Below are positions 1 to 4,436 of a stretch of 11,725 bases of DNA, piece after piece. A program made the position numbers and the translations under genes. Each line of letters begins with the position of its first letter. Position 1 is the stretch's first letter. The stretch is from Bacillota bacterium. Its GTDB lineage: Bacteria > Bacillota_B > Desulfitobacteriia > Desulfitobacteriales > Desulfitobacteriaceae. The notes under the pieces were generated by a model, which saw only the letters and a list, made by a program, of their open reading frames with translations, made no database searches and was not told the DNA's origin. The stretch is from the NCBI GenBank assembly GCA_021779415.1, contig JAJYAS010000040.1:1-11725 (forward strand), given 5' to 3'.

Positions 1-423
1 TATATTGGCAATGGCAGTGGCCTGCCCAGGATCAGTGTTTCTAACTTGGATTTCCAAAATTTCCGTGGTCTTAACTTGATTGATGGTAATCATCCGGTCA
101 AGTTCTTCGACCGCGAGCGGCAAGTTCAAGTACTTAATAACGTTTTGCTCGACCGTTCGGCTCTGTGCAATTGAAGCATAGGTCTTAGCAAGCTGTTGGT
201 TCGCAAGCAGAACTTCATTATTTAGCATTTGTACGGCGACTTGGCCAGACTCCCTAGCTTTTTCTCCAACGAGCAATGTAGTGGAGGCCTGATAAACCGG
301 TTTAATAACGTAGAAACTAATGACTCCGCTCATGAGGGCCGCGATGAGTGGCAGCGCCAAAACGATCTTCCAACGTTTTCTCATCACGTCCCAATACTTC
401 CGTAATTCTAATTTTTCCTCCAT
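1..423 (-). CDS. Wzz/CpsC-type polysaccharide chain-length determinant, partial
   Basis: Only the N-terminal 141 codons are inside the window; the reading frame is still open at base 1. ATG at 421-423 follows a good Shine-Dalgarno (GGGAGG, about 5 nt away). The protein starts MEEKLELRKYWDVMRKRWK, then has a membrane segment at about residues 20-40 with a proline (LALPLIAALMSGVISFYVI). An extracytoplasmic region follows with the family-typical 'KPVYQASTTLLVG' and 'ANQQLAKTYASIAQSRTV', and 'ILEIQVRNTDPGQATAIAN' near the cut end. This is the Wzz/FepE/CpsC/YveK polysaccharide co-polymerase layout; in Firmicutes these proteins control chain length and activate a partner tyrosine kinase (CpsD/YwqD). 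The LytR-CpsA-Psr gene upstream on the same strand fits an exopolysaccharide/capsule locus continuing beyond the left edge. Family assignment is firm; the exact polymer is unknown. Confidence 0.88.
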   Translation of the reverse strand, partial: MEEKLELRKYWDVMRKRWKIVLALPLIAALMSGVISFYVIKPVYQASTTLLVGEKARESGQVAVQMLNNEVLLANQQLAKTYASIAQSRTVEQNVIKYLNLPLAVEELDRMITINQVKTTEILEIQVRNTDPGQATAIANI

Positions 424-456
424 TTCAACCTCCCTCTAACGATCCGCTTTCAAGCT

Positions 457-473
457 CCCTCAAAGCATGAGGG
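457..473 (-). other. Small hairpin upstream of the Wzz-like gene
   Basis: CCCTC (457-461) and GAGGG (469-473) form a perfect 5-bp stem with a 7-nt loop, 33 bases upstream of the Wzz start. No U-tract follows in either direction, so it is not a terminator. The rest of the 195-bp gap between the LCP and Wzz genes shows no convincing gene or promoter. The hairpin may be a 5'-UTR or processing element, or chance. Confidence 0.3.
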
Positions 474-618
474 CATCATATACTTCCGCCTCCCGGTTCT
501 GGCCACTCGCTCGTTTCATGGTCTATCGCTTCTAATTCCTGTTTATTGTTACATATTCCTTTTTATTCCATTTTATTACTATTGATATCGGAATGCATTA
601 CTACCCCTATCTACTACG

Positions 619-1584
619 TCATCCACCCAGAGCCTCCTGCACTATTTTCTTCACACCGTCCCTATCCGCTTCATAAAAGTAAACCTCTGCTCCTACCAAG
701 GGATCGGGCGCCGAAATCCCCTGTCCGGGTAGCTGAAAATACTTAATATCTTCTTTATTGATCCCCCTAAACTTAAATCCTAGGGTTGCCATTTCTGGAA
801 TCGATAGATTCGTGTCGACTAAATCTTGATGAACAACGCTCAAGACCCCTGGCAATTTTGAAATATTTGATAGCCTAAGCATTTGATGGGCTAAAGCCGA
901 GATTATGTAGAACTGATTATGTTGACGGTCAAAATCTCCATTCGGTAACCCATAACGCACCTGAGCTAATCGAAGCGCTTCGTCCCCGGTAAGATGGTGC
1001 TCCCCAGCTGATAAATGGACATCTGTCGAGTTGTCGTTTACCGCGTTCGGTAGATTGACATCGAGTCCCCCTATAGCATCAACGGCTTTTATAAATCCGC
1101 GAAAATTAATTTTGGCATAATTATTAATTGAAACACCGAGCAGATCACTGACTGCTTTCTCACTTTCCAGTGTTCCTTCATGAACTCCGCCTTTCACCTC
1201 TCCCACGGCATTGGCATGGGTAATTTTGGTTAATCCCACTCCTGGAAGGTTGACACGAGTATCCCGAGGGATGGAAATAACAGAGACCTGTTGTTTATCA
1301 AGATTGGCAGAGATTAACATCAACGAATCAGATCTTCCCACCTCATTTCCCTCATTGTCAGTACCTAGAATAAGGACGTTTAACCTCCCTTTTTCTTTAG
1401 AAGATGGCGGTTCCGGAGTTTCTTTTTTCGTGTTTTCTACAGCCGCTACAGTCGCTTGGGCGTTAATGACAGAATGCCGAAGTGATTGCCAATTACAATA
1501 ATAAGCTTCCCCTGCTATGATCCCAGCGATCGCAACAACCCCCAAGTTCAATACAATCCCTAACCAGAATCGCTTCAAGTTCAT
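619..1584 (-). CDS. LytR-CpsA-Psr (LCP) family cell-wall polymer ligase
   Basis: 321 aa, ATG at 1582-1584 after a GAGGGG Shine-Dalgarno about 3 nt away. A short cytoplasmic tip is followed by one signal-anchor helix (about residues 7-28), a linker rich in K/E/P (50-66) and an extracellular LCP domain from about 67. Family motifs are clear: LNVLILGTD (68-76), GRSDSLMLISANLD (83-96), ISIPRDTRV (104-111), THANAVGE (122-129), NFRGFIKAVDAIGGLDV (160-176) and the polyprenyl-phosphate binding stretch LTGDEALRLAQVRYG...GDFDRQHNQ (198-224), with the conserved Arg and Asp residues present. LCP enzymes move undecaprenyl-phosphate-linked glycopolymers (teichoic acid, capsule) onto peptidoglycan at the outer membrane face. 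The next gene on the same strand is a Wzz/CpsC-like protein, so attachment of a capsule or exopolysaccharide is the likely job. No C-terminal extra domain is present; length is normal for a short LCP protein. Confidence 0.93.
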   Translation of the reverse strand: MNLKRFWLGIVLNLGVVAIAGIIAGEAYYCNWQSLRHSVINAQATVAAVENTKKETPEPPSSKEKGRLNVLILGTDNEGNEVGRSDSLMLISANLDKQQVSVISIPRDTRVNLPGVGLTKITHANAVGEVKGGVHEGTLESEKAVSDLLGVSINNYAKINFRGFIKAVDAIGGLDVNLPNAVNDNSTDVHLSAGEHHLTGDEALRLAQVRYGLPNGDFDRQHNQFYIISALAHQMLRLSNISKLPGVLSVVHQDLVDTNLSIPEMATLGFKFRGINKEDIKYFQLPGQGISAPDPLVGAEVYFYEADRDGVKKIVQEALGG

Positions 1585-1606
1585 TACCCCTCATTAAACT
1601 TAAATA

Positions 1607-1640
1607 CACAGTCCAACGACTCACTTCGTTTATCACTGTG
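1607..1640 (-). other. Imperfect hairpin in the 5' leader of the LCP gene
   Basis: Two nested stems: CACAGT (1607-1612) with ACTGTG (1635-1640), and inside them AACGA (1615-1619) with TCGTT (1626-1630), separated by a small asymmetric internal loop. It ends 22 bases before the LCP start codon, so it would lie in the mRNA leader of that gene. No U-tract follows. Its role is unknown; an mRNA-stability or protein-binding element is possible. Confidence 0.4.
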
Positions 1641-1734
1641 CTTATCTACAATCTATGTACAGTTTTAGAGATCATGACACATGGCTATGAATCTTGTCCC
1701 CCTTGCCACTGTCGTCACCCTTTGGAACAAATAG

Positions 1735-1777
1735 AAGAAGGCTAGGAATTTCAAAATGAATTCCTAGCCTTCTTTTT
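1735..1777 (+). terminator. Strong intrinsic terminator with no gene in front of it
   Basis: A perfect 16-bp stem (1735-1750 with 1759-1774) with an 8-nt loop runs into a T-tract (1773-1777) on the plus strand. The minus-strand exit is only weakly U-rich, so it looks oriented for plus-strand transcripts. There is no recognisable plus-strand gene between the LCP start and this hairpin, so it either insulates the DUF5658 gene, ends an unseen small RNA, or is left from a lost gene. The remainder of the 313-bp gap (1585-1897) shows only the LCP leader hairpin and the ribosome site of the next gene. Confidence 0.85.
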
Positions 1778-1897
1778 GCGTTAAAACTACGAAAAAGAAT
1801 ATTGGCACCTAAACATATATAAGGAGAAACCTACATAAGCTGAAGCTAAAACGAACACAGAAATAAAACAATCGGACACGTTGGCAAAGGAGTAACT

Positions 1898-2248
1898 ATG
1901 CTTATTTCAATACGGCCAGAGCTTAATAGTTTTGAAAAGAAATTAATTGCTGTAACGATTATTATTGTCCTTTTTAACCTTCTGGATGTAGAGTTTACGC
2001 TTTGGGGAATTAGCCAGCACATAATTGAAGAAGGCAATCCGCTGATGCAGCTATTTATTGAGAAGAACCCTCTCTATCTTAGAGCGTTTAAACTATTACT
2101 GCCTATTATTCTAGGGACTGCTTGTTGGTGGGTAAGGGATACATCTCGCAAGTTAATTGTTTACGGCATGGGGCTTATCTTAATAGTATATTTCTTTATC
2201 CTATTGGTGCATGTCCATTGGATATATACCTTTCGCATAACTCTCTAA
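1898..2248 (+). CDS. DUF5658 family small membrane protein
   Basis: 116 aa; ATG at 1898 with AAAGGAG about 5 nt upstream. Three hydrophobic segments are visible: about 14-37, 62-79 and 86-108. The first helix carries the polar 'LLDVEFTL' (Asp30) and is followed by 'EEGNPLMQLF' (44-53). A buried acidic residue followed by an E-x-NP-hydrophobic loop is the hallmark of DUF5658-type integral membrane proteins, whose function is unknown. The gene stands alone, between a terminator upstream and a convergent amidase gene 22 bp downstream, and seems to be host chromosome rather than part of the phage-like region. Not an enzyme I can name. Confidence 0.75.
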   Translation: MLISIRPELNSFEKKLIAVTIIIVLFNLLDVEFTLWGISQHIIEEGNPLMQLFIEKNPLYLRAFKLLLPIILGTACWWVRDTSRKLIVYGMGLILIVYFFILLVHVHWIYTFRITL

Positions 2249-2270
2249 CTGCTACCAAAACATATCGTGA

Positions 2271-2720
2271 TCAACTAAAACTCTCTTCCATTTCCTTCCT
2301 GAGGACATCCGTTGGGAAATACCGCCCTGGGCATTCCGTGGCAGCCCCTGGCACGTCCCTGTGCAGCTCTACCGCTTCGACACCCAGCTTAAAGGCCTCC
2401 ATCAGTTGAACGACTTTATTTACCAATCCATGGAGTTGGGCCTCCGGAACTTCTGTCTCGCTAAAATTCCCCACGAGACAGATTCCAATCCCGATAAAAT
2501 TACGATGCCCTACATTACAATGCGCGCCCGGTCGGTATAGGGGTCTTCCCTCTTCGCAGCAACCATCCGGTCTAATCACAAAGTGATACCCAATATCACT
2601 CCACCCCTTGGTGGTATGCCACTCCCGAATCATGGCTGCATCGACCGGAACGATCTTTCCCGAGCGACGCACTTCTGTCGGACTTGCCGAGTGATGGATT
2701 ACGATCTTTTGCCAATCCAT
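2271..2720 (-). CDS. N-acetylmuramoyl-L-alanine amidase (PGRP / T7-lysozyme type endolysin)
   Basis: 149 aa; ATG after a strong GAGGAGGG site. It is a single amidase_2/PGRP catalytic domain that hydrolyses the bond between MurNAc and the stem-peptide L-Ala. By alignment in my head with T7 lysozyme (His17, Tyr46, His122, Cys130), the matching residues are His9 (in VIHHSAS), Tyr45 (GYHFVI), His120 (ELHRDV) and Cys130 (ECPGR), so the Zn site looks complete. Other family landmarks are WHTTKGWSDIGYHF (34-47), YRPGAHC (62-68) and NFIGIGICLVGNF (74-86). There is no signal peptide, membrane anchor or wall-binding domain, so release to the wall would need a holin or cell breakage. It is the last gene of a LexA-linked operon, directly after a 48-aa membrane peptide. 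A phage endolysin is the best reading; a domesticated autolysin is the alternative. Confidence 0.93.
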   Translation of the reverse strand: MDWQKIVIHHSASPTEVRRSGKIVPVDAAMIREWHTTKGWSDIGYHFVIRPDGCCEEGRPLYRPGAHCNVGHRNFIGIGICLVGNFSETEVPEAQLHGLVNKVVQLMEAFKLGVEAVELHRDVPGAATECPGRYFPTDVLRKEMEESFS

Positions 2721-2740
2721 TCTTAATTCCCTCCTCTAGT

Positions 2741-2887
2741 TCATGCTCTCAGGACGGCAACAGCCTTGGCAAGTTCCGTGATGCTTGTAGAGAGTTCGTT
2801 CAGTTTCCCTTCGATCCGCACCAACAAATAAGCGCTCACTACAATAGGAAAACCAAAATTACCGACAAGCTGCAACATCTCTTCCAT
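2741..2887 (-). CDS. YvrJ family small membrane protein, holin-like
   Basis: A 48-aa gene too short for routine calling. ATG at 2885-2887 follows AAAGGGAGG. It begins MEEMLQLVGNFGFPIVVSAY, with one hydrophobic segment (about residues 5-23, containing the conserved FGFPIVVS core). It then reads LLVRIEGKLNELS and a heptad-like amphipathic tail (24-48, ELSTSITELAKAVAVL). FGFPIVVS-YLLVRIE is the recognisable YvrJ signature. The family has no proven function, but one N-terminal membrane helix plus a charged coiled-coil tail is also the shape of BhlA/UviB-type small holins. The amidase gene starts 20 bp after the stop. Identity as YvrJ is firm; a holin role is inference from shape and neighbour. 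Confidence 0.88.
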   Translation of the reverse strand: MEEMLQLVGNFGFPIVVSAYLLVRIEGKLNELSTSITELAKAVAVLRA

Positions 2888-2968
2888 GCGATTCCCTCCC
2901 TTTCTGTGATTTCTCTACTCGATGTTTATCTTATTCGTGTTCAGTCCTTTGATTTCATTCAGTTTTCT

Positions 2969-3049
2969 CTATTTGGGAGGAGAAGGGACTTCGAGCGCCC
3001 CCTCTCCCCCACGGTTATCCCTGAATCGCACTGATAACTCTGTTACCAT
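2969..3049 (-). CDS. Possible 26-aa peptide between the DUF2922 and YvrJ genes
   Basis: ATG at 3047-3049, 9 bp after the DUF2922 stop, opens a 26-codon frame (starts MVTELSVRFRDNRGG, ends EVPSPPK) that stops at TAG 2969-2971. GAGG lies only 3 nt before the ATG, which is closer than ideal, so translation would probably depend on coupling to DUF2922. Beyond the TAG the same frame continues for 17 codons (ending NTNKINIE) to a second TAG. I do not recognise the peptide. It may instead be non-coding spacer shaped by the hairpin that overlaps it. Confidence 0.25.
   Translation of the reverse strand: MVTELSVRFRDNRGGEGALEVPSPPK
2976..3010 (-). other. GC-rich intercistronic hairpin
   Basis: On the minus strand, GGGGGAGAGGGG (3010-2999) pairs with 2987-2976 in 12 bp including two G-U pairs, with an 11-nt loop. 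It lies in the 171-bp gap between the DUF2922 and YvrJ genes. The bases that follow on the minus strand are A-rich, not U-rich, so it is not a classic terminator. It could set relative expression of the upstream and downstream cistrons by blocking decay or slowing polymerase. Confidence 0.55.
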
Positions 3050-3058
3050 GAGCCTCGA

Positions 3059-3298
3059 TTACGCTACCGGTACTTCATAAAGGTCTTCGGTCCTCGTATC
3101 GATTAGTTTGATATCCCGTTTAGAAACGAGCGCACCACCGGATGTCAAGAAGATATCTTTAGCGATCATCTGATCCATGACAGCTTCGATTGATGCTGCG
3201 GTCAGATCCGCTTTTGGTTCCGGCAAGGTGAAACTTACCGCACTTCCTAAAGCATTATTAAAGGTCATACGCAGAACTTTTTTACTGATAATAGCCAT
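3059..3298 (-). CDS. DUF2922 family protein
   Basis: 79 aa from ATG at 3296-3298. An upstream in-frame ATG (3314-3316) lies inside the Shine-Dalgarno (GGAGGGAGGG), so the later ATG is preferred. The sequence opens MAIISKKVLRMTFNNALG, then VSFTLPEPKADLT, a helix 'AASIEAVMDQMIAKDIFLTSGG', and 'KRDIKLIDTRTEDLYE' at the end. This is the standard DUF2922 pattern, predicted small alpha/beta and cytoplasmic, with no known function. DUF2922 is repeatedly found next to DUF1659 and YvrJ genes in Firmicutes, and that same trio is present here. Spacing to DUF1659 upstream is 54 bp. No catalytic motif is visible. Confidence 0.9.
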   Translation of the reverse strand: MAIISKKVLRMTFNNALGSAVSFTLPEPKADLTAASIEAVMDQMIAKDIFLTSGGALVSKRDIKLIDTRTEDLYEVPVA

Positions 3299-3352
3299 TG
3301 TTTTCCCTCCCTCCATACGGCTAAATTAACCTTATTTCTCACTCCCTTTGGA

Positions 3353-3574
3353 TTACTGGGCTAAATCCACTCGATTGTCCCGACGCACCCCGATGAGGGG
3401 GTAGTTTTGAAGTCCATAAAGGGCATTGGCAATATCAAAGACGTCTTGATCTAAAGCATTCGCTTTAACATTTGGAAAGCTGCGCTGACTGAGTTTCGGA
3501 GAGCCTTCTGGGGTTAAACCCTCTTGAAACGTTACTACCATCACAGTGTCTTTAACACTAGCGATAACAGCCAT
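3353..3574 (-). CDS. DUF1659 family protein
   Basis: 73 aa. ATG at 3572-3574 is placed 6 nt after AAAGGAGGTG, one of the best ribosome sites in the window; an ATG three codons earlier sits too close to it. It begins MAVIASVKDTVMVVTFQEG and contains 'QRSFPNVKANALDQDVFDIANALYGLQNYPLIGVRR', the typical DUF1659 helix plus strand end. Its function is unknown; no membrane segment or catalytic residue is evident. It is the first gene of the operon DUF1659-DUF2922-YvrJ-amidase, about 163 bp downstream of a consensus promoter overlapped by a LexA box, with an intrinsic terminator in between. It should therefore be expressed on DNA damage, if the terminator is passed. Confidence 0.88.
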   Translation of the reverse strand: MAVIASVKDTVMVVTFQEGLTPEGSPKLSQRSFPNVKANALDQDVFDIANALYGLQNYPLIGVRRDNRVDLAQ

Positions 3575-3607
3575 CGTTTTCACCTCCTTTCAACCTATTC
3601 TTCTCAA

Positions 3608-3619
3608 TAACAAACGTTC
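3608..3619 (-). promoter_or_regulatory. Degenerate LexA-like box between leader terminator and DUF1659
   Basis: GAACGTTTGTTA on the minus strand matches GAAC-N4-GTTC at 7 of 8 fixed bases (last C is A). It lies 34 bp before the DUF1659 start and 105 bp downstream of the exact box at 3725-3736; nine bases (3611-3619 and 3725-3733) are an exact inverted repeat of one another. It could be a second weaker operator allowing a repression loop or roadblock, or a chance near-match. Confidence 0.35.
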
Positions 3620-3622
3620 TCG

Positions 3623-3662
3623 AAGCAAAAAGCAGCCGGCTTCTGCCGACTGCTTTTTGCTT
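3623..3662 (-). terminator. Intrinsic terminator in the leader of the amidase operon
   Basis: A 17-bp stem with one C-A mismatch (3623-3640 with 3645-3662) closes on a TTCT loop. The arms hold A5/T5 runs, so it can act on both strands. On the minus strand it lies after the SOS promoter and 49 bp before the DUF1659 start. It can therefore end the phage early-gene transcript, or act as an attenuator of the downstream operon, or end a short RNA of about 80-115 nt made from that promoter. Confidence 0.85.
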
Positions 3663-3674
3663 GGGAAGGGTTAT

Positions 3675-3704
3675 TCACAGCTCTCTCGGGCAGGAAGAGA
3701 TCAT
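3675..3704 (-). other. Possible 9-codon leader peptide in the SOS leader
   Basis: ATG at 3702-3704 opens MISSCPREL followed by TGA, 12 bp before the terminator stem. The ribosome site is weak (GGGAA, about 8 nt away). The frame overlaps one arm of a 7-bp stem (3688-3694 with 3716-3722), so a ribosome here would disturb the leader fold. It is reported because its place fits an attenuation leader; with so short a frame, chance is likely. Confidence 0.15.
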
Positions 3705-3724
3705 GCGAACCGTTCCCTGCCCAG

Positions 3725-3736
3725 GAACGTTTGTTC
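3725..3736 (-). promoter_or_regulatory. LexA (SOS) box at the amidase-operon promoter
   Basis: Minus strand AGAACAAACGTTCC matches the Bacillus/Firmicutes LexA consensus CGAACRNRYGTTYC at 13 of 14 positions and GAAC-N4-GTTC exactly. It begins about 7 bases after the -10 element, covering the expected start point, the position where a repressor blocks initiation. It implies LexA repression and RecA-dependent induction of the DUF1659-DUF2922-YvrJ-amidase operon. Confidence 0.8.
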
Positions 3737-3743
3737 TATGTTT

Positions 3744-3773
3744 AGTATACTTGACCCCGACTATTCCTGTCAA
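3744..3773 (-). promoter_or_regulatory. Sigma-A promoter of the DUF1659-to-amidase operon
   Basis: TTGACA (3773-3768), an 18-bp spacer and TATACT (3749-3744) on the minus strand. The start is expected at about 3737, at the edge of the LexA box. It lies in the 248-bp gap downstream of the DUF1492-like stop, so the amidase operon has its own promoter and does not depend on the phage early transcript. It is the strongest promoter match in the window, together with the early promoter at 9184-9212. Confidence 0.82.
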
Positions 3774-3794
3774 CCGACAGTCTCACCTTTCAGG

Positions 3795-3811
3795 GTGACA
3801 TTCTGTGACAT
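3795..3811 (-). promoter_or_regulatory. Tandem GTGACAT repeats upstream of the SOS promoter
   Basis: GTGACAT occurs at 3795-3801 and again at 3805-3811, exactly 10 bp apart (same helix face), centred about 65 bp before the inferred start point. That position and phasing suit an activator site. The DUF1492/ArpU-RinA-like product encoded just upstream is an obvious candidate binder, by analogy with phage late activators. No binding site for this family is known to me, so this is inference. Confidence 0.4.
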
Positions 3812-3822
3812 CGTGAATCAAG

Positions 3823-4266
3823 TCAAGAATTACATGTTAACTTCCTTTCTCGATTGATTAATAACTTCTCTTCGAAATCAGCCAAGGCCTTTTCATGAAT
3901 TCTAAGGGTCTGCCTAAAACTATAATTCATCATCCCAGCAATTTCTCCCCAGGGTTTATAGTGCAGATACCTATATTCCAGTAAAAAGCGGCGTTCAGGG
4001 TGTTCAACCGCTTGGATTAGATTGACAACCTCACATTGAAAATTGACCAGTCTGTCAATATCAGCATCAATCTCATACTCCAGGTCAAGCATTTTAGCGA
4101 TAGCCTTCTCCATCGGACCGGATTGCCCCGTTCCGCTAACACGAGCCGCCTGAATGCTTGCGTTAGCTTTCGTCGCCAGTTCTCTCAGGGACGCGACCTG
4201 CTCTAATTTACTATTGATTCTCTGATCTAACCTAAAGGCCTGCGCTAAATAGTCTTTAGCTTTCAT
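3823..4266 (-). CDS. DUF1492 / ArpU-RinA-like phage transcriptional regulator
   Basis: 147 aa from ATG 4264-4266, which has GGGGGGAG 5 nt upstream; an ATG five codons earlier has no such site. The N-terminal two thirds are helical and charged (MKAKDYLAQAFRLDQRINSK; then 'GPMEKAIAKMLDLEYEIDADIDRL' at 50-73). The C-terminal part is a sigma-70 region 4-like helix-turn-helix: 'LLEYRYLHYKPWGEIAGMMNYSFRQTLRIHEKAL' in two runs at about 95-128. This is the DUF1492 arrangement seen at the end of Firmicutes phage early operons, where related ArpU/RinA proteins activate late genes. Here no phage structural genes follow; the next genes downstream are the SOS-linked amidase operon, so that promoter is its likeliest local target. 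DNA binding is well supported, target inferred. Confidence 0.8.
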   Translation of the reverse strand: MKAKDYLAQAFRLDQRINSKLEQVASLRELATKANASIQAARVSGTGQSGPMEKAIAKMLDLEYEIDADIDRLVNFQCEVVNLIQAVEHPERRFLLEYRYLHYKPWGEIAGMMNYSFRQTLRIHEKALADFEEKLLINRERKLTCNS

Positions 4267-4327
4267 CGTTACTCCCCCCACCCTCGCTCTAACTGCTAAT
4301 CATTGAATCCTTCATAATGGACCATCC

Positions 4328-4356
4328 TTTAAACCTCGCCTTTTATTATGGAACAA
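4328..4356 (-). promoter_or_regulatory. Weak candidate promoter for the DUF1492-like gene
   Basis: On the minus strand TTGTTC (4356-4351), 17 bp, TTTAAA (4333-4328). Both hexamers are imperfect. The exact LexA box at 4363-4374 lies 6 bp upstream of the -35. The 170-bp gap between VapE and this gene has no convincing ORF, so a promoter here is plausible but not strong. Confidence 0.35.
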
Positions 4357-4362
4357 GATGGA

Positions 4363-4374
4363 GAACAAGTGTTC
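4363..4374 (-). promoter_or_regulatory. Second exact LexA-type box, upstream of the DUF1492-like gene
   Basis: GAACAAGTGTTC has the fixed GAAC-N4-GTTC pattern, and AGAACAAGTGTTCT matches CGAACRNRYGTTYC at 12 of 14 positions. It lies in the gap between the VapE stop and the DUF1492-like start, about 97 bp before the start codon. If bound, LexA would also hold down the late-type regulator. The promoter it would control is weak, so confidence is lower than for the box at 3725-3736. Confidence 0.5.
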
Positions 4375-4436
4375 TAAACCCTGCCGCGCGCTACAGGCCG
4401 CATACCATCCGCCTAAGGCTCTTTTTGTTTATCAAC

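Noticed and set aside
450..479. Minus-strand 9-codon frame (MMPSCFEGA) before the Wzz-like gene
   Set aside because: GGGAGG lies about 10 nt upstream, but the frame is very short, overlaps a small hairpin and has no other support.
476..562. Open minus-strand stretch reading ...HETSEWPEPGGGSI
   Set aside because: It looks like the tail of a gene, but an in-frame TAA lies just upstream and no start codon is present; probably chance.
546..746. Plus-strand 66-codon frame across the end of the LCP gene
   Set aside because: It lacks a ribosome site, overlaps a well-supported LCP coding region on the other strand and has no recognisable family.
1681..1734. Plus-strand 17-codon frame ending just before the terminator at 1735
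   Set aside because: No Shine-Dalgarno and too short to judge; the nearness to the terminator is the only point in its favour.
2684..3034. Plus-strand 116-codon frame opposite the YvrJ gene
   Set aside because: Antisense shadow of the YvrJ gene and its spacer; YvrJ has both a family signature and a strong ribosome site.
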